A stretch of 64,000 nucleotides of DNA from CBDDGJ01 sp965227805 (GTDB lineage Bacteria > Pseudomonadota > Alphaproteobacteria > RS24), in NCBI GenBank assembly GCA_965227805.1, contig CBDDGJ010000003.1, forward strand, positions 1,116,001 to 1,180,000, written 5' to 3'. Both the position numbers and the translations under genes were made by a program. The notes under the pieces were generated by a model, which was given only the letters and a program-made list of their open reading frames with translations, did no database searches and was not told where the DNA came from. Shown here one piece after another: positions 22,292-31,613 of this stretch (positions are counted from its first letter, which is position 1; each line of letters opens with the position of its first letter).

Positions 22292-25200
22292 TCACACAAT
22301 ATTGCCCTGCACCACCCATGCGATCGTGCCGGTTGCGCTTTGCTTGGTTTCACGATGCCGAATTTTAAGCGTCACACCGCTCGTGGTGGCCGTGCCCTGG
22401 CCGGTTACTTCATAATCATCCAATTCACCGGCGGCATTCACCGCCGTCACATAGGCTTGCACAAAGGGCGGCTGAAAAAAGGGTTGCAAAAACGCAATCG
22501 CCACCCCGTTTTGCGCATCATTAACCATTGCGGTTGACCCATAGCTGGTCGAACGGGTTGTGACGGATAGGTTTATTTGCCGCACCCCCAAATTGACAAA
22601 TTCCAGCTTCACCTCACAAAAGCGCATATCGCGCAATTCATAAGAGGCGCCGGCCATATCACCCCATGCGGAATAGGCATCGCTTGCTGCTTGTTTGGTG
22701 CGGATTGTATAAATAATTTCCTCACCAGCACCAATGGTATTATCCGGCGCATCCCAAATATCGACCGATAGATTAAGCATGCCCGATACCAGCCCACCCA
22801 AGTCACCGCTTGCCAAAATTATTTCACCACGCACATCATTAGGCGGTGACATTAGCCAGTGCGTATTGTGCCATATATTTTGTTTCGCCGCCGCGCTTGT
22901 AAGCTGGTCTGCCTGTGTGCCGGTGCGGCCTGAAAGCGGCAATAATATATTGGTTGACGATTTTACAAATCCCTGCAGGGCAACCACATTATCCCAGCCA
23001 TGCACACCGCCATAATCATTGCTTTCCAAAATGCCCGCCGTGCTAATGAAACGTAGCTTGGCGCTTGCATTTTCCGAAAGCGGCGACAAATTCCCTGTCC
23101 GGTCGCGGGCGCGCACATAAAAGCGATATTCGCCGCTTTCCAATAGACCGGCAAAAATAATATGGTCGCCATCGGCTTCGCGCGCGGGCAGGCTTGCCGG
23201 AATTTGCAATACTTCGGCGGCCTGCCATTCAGCCTCATTGGTAATTTTTGCCGGCACCACCGAAAGCGGGGCTTTCATAAAGCGCACATCAAAGCCTGCC
23301 AAATCATCGGCCATGACCGGGGCAATTTCAAGCCGCATCTGGCTTTCGCCGATAAGGCTGGCTGTTACATTGGCAGGCGCTTCGGGCGCTTGCGCATCCG
23401 CCGGTATGGTAAACGGCGCGGTGACAAGCCAGTCGCTTGCAACACCTAAAACATTCAGCACCCGACACCGTGCTTCAAACGCAATGCCCACAGAGCGAAA
23501 CCCCAAACTCACACGGTTTTCATGTGCCCCAATGTTGGCCACATCAACCCACGCGGCAGCACCGACACGGCGAAGCTGCACCTGCACACGATTGCCGCTA
23601 TGCGCGCCTGCAGTGGTGGCAAAGCGTAATTCCAAATCATTTATCGCCGTGCCATCCGGGGCAACATTACCACCCAAAGCCCCATCGGCCAGAGCTGCCA
23701 AAATGGGCGGCGATGGTGCAAGTGTATGGCTGCCAATATCCCCCACATCACCCACTGCACCTATCTGCAAGGGCGCTTGTGTGTAAATCTCATCCGGGTC
23801 GCCTATCAGGTCAATTTCCCATACGCCGCTTTCATTCAAAAGCATATCAGTAACACGAAACATGCCGCTAATTGCTTCATCAATATTCACATCGACAAAA
23901 ACGCGATCACCCGGCGTGAGCAAAAACGCATTGCGCCGCACAATTTCCAGCTTTAACTTTCGGGCATTGCGGTTAGCGGCTAACGCCATGCTGGCCAATT
24001 TACGCGCACGGTTTAGCCCGCCGCTAAATACATAATCCATATTTGCGGTTTGCGTCACGCCGTCCAAGGCTTGTGCATCGCTATTTTCCACCACATCATA
24101 ATCGCTTTCAGCCATTTTATTGCTAGCGGGGTGGTCCGGGTCATTGGCATAGCTACCGGTCACCGCATTAAAGCTCTCACTTCCGGCAATATCGGGTTGA
24201 TAATTCACCATGCCCACATCATTATTTTTTATGGTTAATTTTGACGTTTCCGCATCGCCCGCTTTTATCGTCCAGTCCCAGCCATTAAATATAATGCGCC
24301 CGCCAATATGGGCGGCAAATTTAGCCAAAACAGCCTGCGGGTCTTCATCATAAAAAACCGTGCCATGCAGCTCAAAATCCAGTTCGTCACAAATATCGGC
24401 AGATTTTTTAAGCGCTGCAACATCTATGCCGCCTGCCTGATTTTGCGCATCCGTAGAATTATCATCTGCATATTGCCAGCCTAAAACCGCGTGAATATAA
24501 CCGGCAATCACCAAAGCGGCATTGGCCGTGTAGCGGGTTTCGCCATCACGCGGGTCATAAAACCGCCCGCCGCGTAAAATAAAGCGAAAATTACTATAAG
24601 GCACAATGCGGTCAATATTATATTTTGCCCGCACCGCAATGAGGGCTTTGCCCACGGCTTTGTGATCAGGCGTCCAGTCCGCAATCAGGCCGGAAATTTT
24701 ATCAGTGTCATAAATAATATCATCGCCCGCCAAATAAGCAGTGGTGATTTGCTCAACATCCCAGCCGGCATAATCCAGCTCACTTGTGCCATCCAGCCGC
24801 GTGGCATAATGAATAAGGCCGGTATAATCAGTCGCGCCATCTTCTATGGATAATGCAGCAATCGGGTTTTCATCTACCAAACCAGACATAAAGGCATAGT
24901 GACTATTGCCAATCAGCAATTCCTCCACCCCGTCAATCGGGTGGCCTGCAAGGCAAATAATCTGATTGACATACTCTTCTTCAAACAGCGCGCGATACAG
25001 CAAATCACCCCCCGCAATACTGCGGCCAAATACAAAACGCAAGGCGGGCTTGTTTTCATCCGCCACAACATCCGGCCTGCGGTCAATCGCCGCCGCATCT
25101 TGCGCGGCTTTATTATATGCCTTACGTTGCTTTTCGGCAGATCTATAGCTAAGCCCCCCTGCAACCGCTGCGGCAACATAAGCCCAGCCGCCTGGATTGC

Positions 25201-25960
25201 TTATAAACGCAATGGTGGCCGCAAAGCCGGCTTGCATGATTCTTTTCTTGCGTTTGCGTTCACGCGGCGGCGCATTTGGCTTGCCCCATTTGCCCAATGT
25301 GGCCTGGTCTTTTAAGCCAGGCAAAAATTCGCCTGCCTTATCTTCAGGGTCGATGGCCTTAAAACTTGCCGCTGTCATATAGGGGCTGGCATGCCCGCGT
25401 GCGCCACTAGCAAAATATTGCGACTTAAAGTGCATCACAATTTCAGCCGTGCTTGCATTATAATTATGCTCTGATACTTCCAAAACACCCTGGAAAATAC
25501 GGAGCGGAAAGTCTTTGCCCAGCCCGCAAAATTCGCCATCTATGCGCGGCAGCATGAAAACCTGCCCAATGACATGCGCCGGGCGATGCCCGGCCAGCGC
25601 TTCGCGCAAAGCAGCATGGTCAAGCGCAAGTGTTACCGTTACACCTGCCTCATCCAATGCCGCCCCCATTTGCGGCAGCGATATGTCATGCAGCACATTT
25701 GAGCCAATCGCGATTTGGTCAGCGCCATCAATGCTAAGGCGAATATCGCCGCTGCCATCCCAAAAACATAAAACGTGTTCCCCCCAATAAATGCGCGTAA
25801 GATAATTATATTGCGCGACTGCCGTTGTCTCGGCTTCGGGGGACGTATATATGAGAGATGCATTATTGAACGCAAGCTCAACACCTTTCCACGCCAAATT
25901 CAAAGGGTCGTAACCCAGCCACTCATCAAGCGGGCGCGTTGTTTGAATAGCCCGTGCCAT
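22292..25960 (-). CDS. Tail tip protein, J-like, with fused N-terminal hub domain
   Basis: At 1222 residues this is the host-specificity/tail-tip protein. Residues about 1-225 form a separate strand-rich domain resembling a hub or baseplate adaptor. About 235-275 contains two hydrophobic segments (IMQAGFAATIAFI and GWAYVAAAVAGGL) like those in lambda gpI. From about 300 the J-type body begins (PALRFVFGRSIAGGDLLY, then the EELLIG region). About 770-990 has FN3-like strands, and the C-terminus is a receptor-interacting region. No separate gpK-like NlpC/P60 gene or gpI gene is seen, so this protein appears to fuse several lambda functions. It overlaps no neighbour but is 1 bp from the previous gene. 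Confidence 0.8.
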   Translation of the reverse strand: MARAIQTTRPLDEWLGYDPLNLAWKGVELAFNNASLIYTSPEAETTAVAQYNYLTRIYWGEHVLCFWDGSGDIRLSIDGADQIAIGSNVLHDISLPQMGAALDEAGVTVTLALDHAALREALAGHRPAHVIGQVFMLPRIDGEFCGLGKDFPLRIFQGVLEVSEHNYNASTAEIVMHFKSQYFASGARGHASPYMTAASFKAIDPEDKAGEFLPGLKDQATLGKWGKPNAPPRERKRKKRIMQAGFAATIAFISNPGGWAYVAAAVAGGLSYRSAEKQRKAYNKAAQDAAAIDRRPDVVADENKPALRFVFGRSIAGGDLLYRALFEEEYVNQIICLAGHPIDGVEELLIGNSHYAFMSGLVDENPIAALSIEDGATDYTGLIHYATRLDGTSELDYAGWDVEQITTAYLAGDDIIYDTDKISGLIADWTPDHKAVGKALIAVRAKYNIDRIVPYSNFRFILRGGRFYDPRDGETRYTANAALVIAGYIHAVLGWQYADDNSTDAQNQAGGIDVAALKKSADICDELDFELHGTVFYDEDPQAVLAKFAAHIGGRIIFNGWDWTIKAGDAETSKLTIKNNDVGMVNYQPDIAGSESFNAVTGSYANDPDHPASNKMAESDYDVVENSDAQALDGVTQTANMDYVFSGGLNRARKLASMALAANRNARKLKLEIVRRNAFLLTPGDRVFVDVNIDEAISGMFRVTDMLLNESGVWEIDLIGDPDEIYTQAPLQIGAVGDVGDIGSHTLAPSPPILAALADGALGGNVAPDGTAINDLELRFATTAGAHSGNRVQVQLRRVGAAAWVDVANIGAHENRVSLGFRSVGIAFEARCRVLNVLGVASDWLVTAPFTIPADAQAPEAPANVTASLIGESQMRLEIAPVMADDLAGFDVRFMKAPLSVVPAKITNEAEWQAAEVLQIPASLPAREADGDHIIFAGLLESGEYRFYVRARDRTGNLSPLSENASAKLRFISTAGILESNDYGGVHGWDNVVALQGFVKSSTNILLPLSGRTGTQADQLTSAAAKQNIWHNTHWLMSPPNDVRGEIILASGDLGGLVSGMLNLSVDIWDAPDNTIGAGEEIIYTIRTKQAASDAYSAWGDMAGASYELRDMRFCEVKLEFVNLGVRQINLSVTTRSTSYGSTAMVNDAQNGVAIAFLQPFFQPPFVQAYVTAVNAAGELDDYEVTGQGTATTSGVTLKIRHRETKQSATGTIAWVVQGNIV

Positions 25961-26590
25961 TTATAAAGCCTCTATCCAGTCCAAACTAAAACGGATTATT
26001 TTTTGCCCGGCCTCAATATCTTGTGCGGTGCTTTCACCACCCAGCCGTGTAACAACAAAGGGGCGTGCATGTTCTATCACTGTGGCAGATGAAAAATCAC
26101 GGCGCAAAGGCGGGGTGATTTGGACACTCTTATCATCAACCCCTATAACCATATGAAAATCCGTGCCGCCTATGGTAAAGCGGTCACCGGCGGCCAGACG
26201 GCGGGTTATATCAACCCCATGCACATTATGAAATGCAAGTGTAATGTGCGTGGCATCGGCCTGTGCTGCTTCATGCAAACTTATGACATCATCATCTTGC
26301 ACATCGCCCATGCGATCATAAAAAACATCTGGCGCAATGAATGTGCCGGCACGGCCATTTAACTGGGCAATAAACACATCCCACGCCGCCTTGGCTTTCC
26401 GTCCCTCTACATCACCGGCGATAATGGGGGCAAATTCAAAACTGCCATACCATTCAGGCAAGCCGTAATCACTGGTGACAACTTGCCCTGTGCGTGACTG
26501 GTTAAAATTTTGCCGCACACGCGGTGCAGGCGCACGCGTGCCGCCGGTCACAACAAGCTGTGCCGGTAAGGAAAGCGGAAAGTCTGTCAT
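25961..26590 (-). CDS. Distal tail / minor tail protein
   Basis: A 209-residue tail protein. The start region (FPLSLPAQLVVTGGTRAPAPRVRQNF) and the WDVFIAQLNGRAGTFIAPDVF segment resemble minor tail proteins that lie between the tape measure and the tip in siphoviruses (lambda L or M position). It starts on the last base of the tape measure stop and ends one base before the tip gene. The fold cannot be fixed from sequence; a distal tail adaptor is the likely role. Confidence 0.65.
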   Translation of the reverse strand: MTDFPLSLPAQLVVTGGTRAPAPRVRQNFNQSRTGQVVTSDYGLPEWYGSFEFAPIIAGDVEGRKAKAAWDVFIAQLNGRAGTFIAPDVFYDRMGDVQDDDVISLHEAAQADATHITLAFHNVHGVDITRRLAAGDRFTIGGTDFHMVIGVDDKSVQITPPLRRDFSSATVIEHARPFVVTRLGGESTAQDIEAGQKIIRFSLDWIEAL

Positions 26591-28926
26591 TATTTATTGC
26601 CTAAATACCGCTCACGTGCCCAGCGCGCATGTTTGCGTTGGGTCGCTTCATCGGGGATAGCCCCGCCATTATAATTTATGGTGATATTCGCCGGCTGCGT
26701 GCCACCCTTGGCAAGGTTTTCGATTGCCTTGCGGAAGGTCGCATTTTCCATTGCACCTTGCATTTTTTTAACCGGTGCTGCCGCCATTGCCGTCATGCGC
26801 GCATTCATATCTTGCACGCCTGCCCCATTCAAACGCGCCAGCGCATCATTCACTTGCCCCTGCGGCACAATCGTCCCATTTACTTTGGGCACAAATAATT
26901 CCGCACCCTCTTCACCAACTAAATAGGTCTTGTTCAAACCAACATTACCGCCAATTGCTGCAGCGCCATCTATTGACGTTGAAGCCGTCCCACCATCGCC
27001 ACCTGAGCTAAAATTGCCCACTATACTTTTCATAAAGCCTCCGATCGTTACATTCACCGGTTCCACGACAAGAGCATCCAAAAGCTGGGTACTTAAGCGT
27101 TGCATAACTGTTTCACTAATATTGCCGAAATCCTTGAAATCCCTGATTAAGCCTTGACCGACCCTATCCCATGCCTCCCCAACTTTATTGGGTGTCTCGC
27201 TTAAATCAATACCAAGCTCCTGATGGAGTTCGGCGGTGGATACGGGAACCTGATAACCCGTATAGGGCGTAGACAGATTATTATCAGGCAACGCATTATT
27301 TGTTGCAGTGGATAGTTTAATTCTTTCATCAAGATCAATCGTTGCAAAAACTTCAAAGTTCAAAGCAGCTTGAAAACCTTTTTCAATTTTTTCTAGCGCG
27401 CCCTCCCACGCATTATCATCGAAAAGCGACATGAAGCCGCCTGCCACCACGCGGGAAATTGCACGAAGTGCCTCGCCAATTATGAGAGGTATACGCGCAA
27501 GCCAATTTACGATGCGTTTTAACCCCTCGCTAAATGTTTCAATCCAAGAAAGCCCTGCAGCACGCGCTTTTTCAAAATGTGTGATAACCAAATCCAAAGC
27601 CTCAAACGCAAACCCTATACCTACGACACGCATCAATCCGCGTGTGACAGTGCGTAATGCACCGGTTGCAATGGTTAAGCCTTTTACTTTTTTTGTAACC
27701 AGCGCTATGCCTGCGACAAGCGTGTCAAATTTCCACGCCAAAATAACAGTGCTAACGGCCTTTGCCATAAAACCTAAATTATCAGTTACCCAATTTATAC
27801 CATTTGCCAAGCCATCAACCACGGCTTGCAAATGACTTGCCGCACCTTCCGTATAGCCGATTGTTTGGACAAAACCATCAAGCGCAGAAGACACACGCTT
27901 TAGCGCGCCTGCTAATGTATTGTCCTGAATATCCGCCATTCTTTGTGCCGTGCCCGCCGCAAGCAAATTTGTTTGTGCCAATTCTTTCAGTTTCGGGATA
28001 TTACTTAACAGGTTCGCATAAGCTGGCGTGCCGCGTGCCCCAAATAATTGAATGGCATCGGCATTGGATATATTTGCTTTGCGTAACGTTTCAAGCACAT
28101 GAACAAGCCCATGTGTTTTGACAGACACATCTTGCATGGTAAGGCCATATTTTTTCAAAACCTTAGATGATTTATCATCTGTTAAATCAAACATGACTTT
28201 GCGTAAGCCCGTGCCAGCCAATGTGGCCTGCAAACCCGCATCGGACAGCACACCGATTGCGGCGGCAGTGGTTTCCATATTTACGCCCAGCATTTTTGCC
28301 ACGGGTGCAACCAGTTTCAAGCCATCTTGCAGCTGGATAAGGTCGGTGTTGGAGCTGCTTATGGTATTGGCCATAATGTCAACCATGCGCCCGGTTTCAC
28401 CTGCCGCAAGCCCAAAGGCCGATAAGGCGTTGGAGGCAATATCGGCAGCCTCACCAATGCCGATTTTTGCGGCTTGGGCTAACAGCAATGTGCCTGGCAG
28501 GGCGGTAAAAATCTGGTCGGTTTTGAAGCCGGCACGCGCCAAAAATTCCTGCCCTTGGGCTGCTTCGGTGCTGGAAAAGCGCGTGCTACGCCCTAAGTCA
28601 ATAGCTTGTTTTTCCAGCTTTTTGAAAACATCACCGGTGGATTTAGTGATGGCCTTAACATTGGCCATCGTATCACCAAATTCAGCCATAGTTTGGACAG
28701 CACTAATAGCGCCACCGACTGTCGCAAAACCACTTAGATACCCCCCTACGCGCTTTATATGTAAGCCCAGCAAATTGCCTTGCTTACTCACTTTATGAAA
28801 GCGGGTTTCAAGCCGCGCCATGGTTTCATTCATTTGACGCGTGGAAGCCGAAAGCTGTTTTGTCGCAGCTTGAAACCTTGAAATATTTAATCCCAAGCCT
28901 AAATTGAGATTGCCAAGTGAGGCCAT
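26590..28926 (-). CDS. Tail tape measure protein (TP901 type)
   Basis: A 778-residue tape measure. Residues about 75-310 show the conserved TP901-type core: FGDTMANVKAITKSTGDVFKKLE, AAQGQEFLARAGFKTDQIF, SNALSAFGLAAGETGRMVD and AAAIGVLSDAGLQATLAGTGLRKVMFDL. Hydrophobic segments follow at about 390-470, and a coiled-coil-like N-terminus precedes. The length would predict a tail of roughly 115 nm at 0.15 nm per residue. The frame opens five codons earlier, but GAAAGGAAC before the ATG at 28926 decides the start. Confidence 0.93.
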   Translation of the reverse strand: MASLGNLNLGLGLNISRFQAATKQLSASTRQMNETMARLETRFHKVSKQGNLLGLHIKRVGGYLSGFATVGGAISAVQTMAEFGDTMANVKAITKSTGDVFKKLEKQAIDLGRSTRFSSTEAAQGQEFLARAGFKTDQIFTALPGTLLLAQAAKIGIGEAADIASNALSAFGLAAGETGRMVDIMANTISSSNTDLIQLQDGLKLVAPVAKMLGVNMETTAAAIGVLSDAGLQATLAGTGLRKVMFDLTDDKSSKVLKKYGLTMQDVSVKTHGLVHVLETLRKANISNADAIQLFGARGTPAYANLLSNIPKLKELAQTNLLAAGTAQRMADIQDNTLAGALKRVSSALDGFVQTIGYTEGAASHLQAVVDGLANGINWVTDNLGFMAKAVSTVILAWKFDTLVAGIALVTKKVKGLTIATGALRTVTRGLMRVVGIGFAFEALDLVITHFEKARAAGLSWIETFSEGLKRIVNWLARIPLIIGEALRAISRVVAGGFMSLFDDNAWEGALEKIEKGFQAALNFEVFATIDLDERIKLSTATNNALPDNNLSTPYTGYQVPVSTAELHQELGIDLSETPNKVGEAWDRVGQGLIRDFKDFGNISETVMQRLSTQLLDALVVEPVNVTIGGFMKSIVGNFSSGGDGGTASTSIDGAAAIGGNVGLNKTYLVGEEGAELFVPKVNGTIVPQGQVNDALARLNGAGVQDMNARMTAMAAAPVKKMQGAMENATFRKAIENLAKGGTQPANITINYNGGAIPDEATQRKHARWARERYLGNK

Positions 28927-29008
28927 GTTAGTTCCTTTCATAAAAGAAAACGGATAAAGCGTGCAGCAACACGCCTTACCCGTTTGGTTAAAGTTAAAAT
29001 TATATTGC

Positions 29009-29650
29009 TTAGTTAGCTTTTGCTTTTTGTTTTACGTCATAAGCTGTGACGTAATTATAAAATCCTTCGATTTCAGCAACATTCAAAAACCGGTCAATGC
29101 CTTGTGTTGATTTACCTTTTATGTGAAACATAAATTCACGCACATCAAAACGCGCGGGGGCATCAAGATCATCAGTATTGGAGATAATCATTTTGATTTC
29201 ATCTTCAGTTAAAGAAAAAACAAAGTGCTCAATTATAACACACCCTATTGAATAACAATCTTCAACATTATGAGCTACACGCTTTCCCTGTCTTTGGATT
29301 AACTTCCCGTTAATTTTGAAGTTTGCTGATTCAGGGAAATACCAATCACCTAGAGCCAGAATTGTATAAATTTGGTATGCGGTTGCATCTTCGCCGGTTT
29401 TATTCTTAAATGCCCTAATAAGAACATCCCCTTTCGCCGGCTTATCTATCAAATATTCATAATTATATTTGAACGACCTTTGCCGATAACATTTTTCCGT
29501 GTCAAATTTAACCGTCTCCTCAAGCGGGTGATCATAGACATTGACACAGGCGGCGATTGATTGTGGGGTTATTGCATCAAATTGCGCTATATTTGTGTTA
29601 AGTGCACTACACCCTGTAACCATAAACAGGGTAGCCATGGTCGCCATCAC
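29009..29650 (-). CDS. Phage-encoded lipoprotein, possible superinfection exclusion factor
   Basis: A 213-residue protein beginning with a short signal peptide and lipobox VTGC (Cys about residue 14), so it should be a membrane-anchored lipoprotein. No domain was recognised; the rest is strand-rich with paired Cys residues at about 34, 54, 131 and 136. It sits inside the tail operon between the chaperone and the tape measure, is more AT-rich than its neighbours, and is preceded 3 bp away by a small membrane protein. Such insertions in tail operons are usually cargo expressed by the lysogen or late. Exclusion of competing phages is an inference from localisation only. Confidence 0.65.
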   Translation of the reverse strand: MMATMATLFMVTGCSALNTNIAQFDAITPQSIAACVNVYDHPLEETVKFDTEKCYRQRSFKYNYEYLIDKPAKGDVLIRAFKNKTGEDATAYQIYTILALGDWYFPESANFKINGKLIQRQGKRVAHNVEDCYSIGCVIIEHFVFSLTEDEIKMIISNTDDLDAPARFDVREFMFHIKGKSTQGIDRFLNVAEIEGFYNYVTAYDVKQKAKAN

Positions 29651-29652
29651 TC

Positions 29653-29850
29653 TTAAGCGTTTTGCTGGTTAACAAATTTTTGTATAGTCAATAATATTTG
29701 CAATAATGTCCATGCAACAGCCCATAATAATATTAAAGTCGGCAGAAAGCCTATCACTTCGGCAATTTTACCCATGCCAACAAATCCGAATAGCAGAGCA
29801 ACCCCTATCGCTATTGGCCTTATAAACAGATAATATATTACGTCTAGCAT
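29653..29850 (-). CDS. Small two-helix membrane protein paired with lipoprotein
   Basis: A 65-residue protein with two predicted transmembrane helices (about 4-26 and 34-54) joined by a short loop, MGKIAEVIG. Its stop is 3 bp from the start of the lipoprotein gene, so the two are likely co-translated and may work together at the envelope. No family was recognised. AT content is higher than in the flanking tail genes. Confidence 0.6.
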   Translation of the reverse strand: MLDVIYYLFIRPIAIGVALLFGFVGMGKIAEVIGFLPTLILLWAVAWTLLQILLTIQKFVNQQNA

Positions 29851-29884
29851 ATGTTTACCTCTGTGCCTGGAATCCTAACAAAAC

Positions 29885-30519
29885 CTAACTGGCTTGTCCA
29901 CGTAAATATGCTTTCATATTTTCACTCATTTCAAATACCGATTTTGGCTTTGGCTTTTCTGTCGGGATTAGATAATCAGATATATTATTCTTGTTCCTCT
30001 CTTTTTTATCAGTAAAAAGATGGTCTATCTGCCAGCTAATCCGTGCCCAGTAATAGCGCGCCGTTAGCTCGGTTGGCATATGGGCGTGTAAAAAATGCAT
30101 CCATTCACGATATTGCCGTGGGGTTAGCTGACGGTGCAAATGGTCTGGATGCAAAACACCCAACTGCCAACATAGCTGAAATTCGGTTACTTTCCCGCAG
30201 CGAGTTCCACCTCCGCATCATCGGCTTGCGTGAGCTTTGCAACTTCTTTTGACAAAATATAGATCACGCGTGGGGGAAAGGTTTTTGCAATCACTTCATG
30301 GTCATGACGGTCGAATATGAGCGCATTATTTTCATCCACAATAATAGATGACAACAGAGCCAGTGTCTTTTCACTCTCATTTAGACCGGAAAGTTTTGTT
30401 ACTTCTGAAATTTCATGAAAAGATGGTTCGGCCAGGCGCACAACCACATCACTACCAATCTCTACTTCAATAATATCACCCAGACATTGCGATTGCTGAT
30501 TAAATATTTTTCTACCCAT
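29885..30519 (-). CDS. Tail assembly chaperone GT, made by -1 frameshift
   Basis: The downstream frame ending at 29885 has no start with a ribosome binding site. It is reached by a -1 shift at GGGAAAG (30190-30196) just before the stop of the upstream chaperone gene. After the shift, translation continues VTEFQLCWQLG into the LHPDHLHRQLTPRQYREWMHF domain, giving 211 residues instead of 110. The heptamer and its place, the last two codons of the short frame, are as in lambda G/GT. The T-like part should bind the major tail protein during tube assembly on the tape measure. Confidence 0.85.
30187..30519 (-). CDS. Tail assembly chaperone G-like
   Basis: A 110-residue protein between the major tail protein and the tape measure, the classical G position. 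No conserved catalytic motif is expected. It is acidic and includes a helical middle (FHEISEVTKLSG, EKTLALLSSII). It ends ...AAGK with TAA directly after the slippery heptamer. Most ribosomes should make this short form, and a minority the GT fusion. Confidence 0.8.
   Translation of the reverse strand: MGRKIFNQQSQCLGDIIEVEIGSDVVVRLAEPSFHEISEVTKLSGLNESEKTLALLSSIIVDENNALIFDRHDHEVIAKTFPPRVIYILSKEVAKLTQADDAEVELAAGK
30190..30196 (-). promoter_or_regulatory. Programmed -1 frameshift site GGGAAAG
   Basis: The heptamer G GGA AAG fits the X XXY YYZ rule and is the same sequence used in lambda G/GT. It is followed at once by the zero-frame stop TAA (30187-30189). The -1 frame is open from there to 29885. 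No strong downstream pseudoknot is obvious. Confidence 0.88.
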
Positions 30520-30543
30520 TTTGTTTTTCCTTTCTGGTTAAAG

Positions 30544-31209
30544 TTATTCAAAGCGTCGTGTTACGTTGCCGCTTACACGGATTGTGCCGGTAAATTCGGC
30601 AAAGTCATTTGAGGGTGCGGCAATTTCAAAATTTGTAAGGAAGCCGCTAAAGGCGAAAATATCTTTTACCTGTTGGATCGAAAAATTAGTCGTGGCCGCA
30701 ACCGTCGTGCTTGGCGGGTTGGACACAAGCGCTTTGGTGTCGCTGGTAAGCGCGGTGACAATATAGCGCACATTCCCCATAACAATCGCAAAAGGGGCGG
30801 TTAAATTTTCATCGCTAAACTTCCATCCTGTCGCAGTAACAATACCTTTATTATCAATGGCAATATCCTTACCGGTGCTGCCTTCAAATATGTGCCGCAC
30901 AATGTCTTGCGGGTTGTAAAAATGATATTCAAAGGGACGCAAAAGAGGCTTGCTCAACACATCCGACAAAAACTGACTGTGAATGGAATTTTTAATAAAA
31001 TCACCTTCGAAGGTAAGCTCGCCAAAATCACCCAGCGGCTTAAACACAAATTCGCGCCCGTCACTTTGATAATTGGTTACCTCTTTTTCGTCATAATTGG
31101 CTTTGGGCGGGGCGGTGCTTTTAATGCCCGGGATAAGCACAAAACTTTCCGGGTCTTGCCCATCACCAATGCGCAATTCAATGCCTTGTGTGTCTAAATA
31201 TTCACTCAT
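30544..31209 (-). CDS. Major tail tube protein
   Basis: A 221-residue protein in the tail tube position, directly before the tail chaperone pair. The N-terminus IELRIGDGQDPESFVLIPGIKS, KANYDEKEVTNYQSDG and the C-terminal FSGFLTNFEIAAPSNDFAEFTGTIRVSGNV match the lambda V-like tail tube fold, in which the final strand contacts the next subunit. AT-rich spacer with AGGAG-like ribosome binding sequence precedes the ATG. This protein should polymerise into the flexible tail tube. Confidence 0.85.
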   Translation of the reverse strand: MSEYLDTQGIELRIGDGQDPESFVLIPGIKSTAPPKANYDEKEVTNYQSDGREFVFKPLGDFGELTFEGDFIKNSIHSQFLSDVLSKPLLRPFEYHFYNPQDIVRHIFEGSTGKDIAIDNKGIVTATGWKFSDENLTAPFAIVMGNVRYIVTALTSDTKALVSNPPSTTVAATTNFSIQQVKDIFAFSGFLTNFEIAAPSNDFAEFTGTIRVSGNVTRRFE

Positions 31210-31220
31210 AATTAATACTC

Positions 31221-31607
31221 CTATATATGATTAAAAAAATAGTCATGTTGCAGGGCGTGCAAAATGACCGGTTCGTCACGTGTGTCTAATTGGCGGGTTT
31301 CTGCATGCCACGCGTAAACATGTTTCCCTGCATCTGCCAAATCTGATTGTGCCCACACTGCATCTATTGCATCGGCAATGATTTGTGCGCTTTCGGGCGT
31401 CTCACCCCATGCGCTAAATTGATAGCGGGCGCGGCGATAATGCTCACCGCCATAGCCGCTTTCGCGGGTTTCGCTGATGAGCTGAAACACCACAAAAGGT
31501 ATTTGTGCATTTTGTGGTGCCAAGCCGTTAAAAACCCGCCCCTTTACAAGCTCAAAAAGAGCCGGGTCATTGGCCAGGCTTGTGTAAATTTTTCCGGCTA
31601 AATTCAT
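31221..31607 (-). CDS. Tail completion protein (DUF3168)
   Basis: A 128-residue protein of the DUF3168 type: LAGKIYTSLANDPALFELVKGRVFNGLAPQNAQIPFVVFQLISE, then RARYQFSAWGETPESAQIIADAIDAV. Members cap the tail end next to the connector (lambda U / SPP1 gp17 role). Order and spacing (7 bp after the gp10-like gene, 11 bp before the tube gene) agree with this. Confidence 0.85.
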   Translation of the reverse strand: MNLAGKIYTSLANDPALFELVKGRVFNGLAPQNAQIPFVVFQLISETRESGYGGEHYRRARYQFSAWGETPESAQIIADAIDAVWAQSDLADAGKHVYAWHAETRQLDTRDEPVILHALQHDYFFNHI

Positions 31608-31613
31608 TATCTG

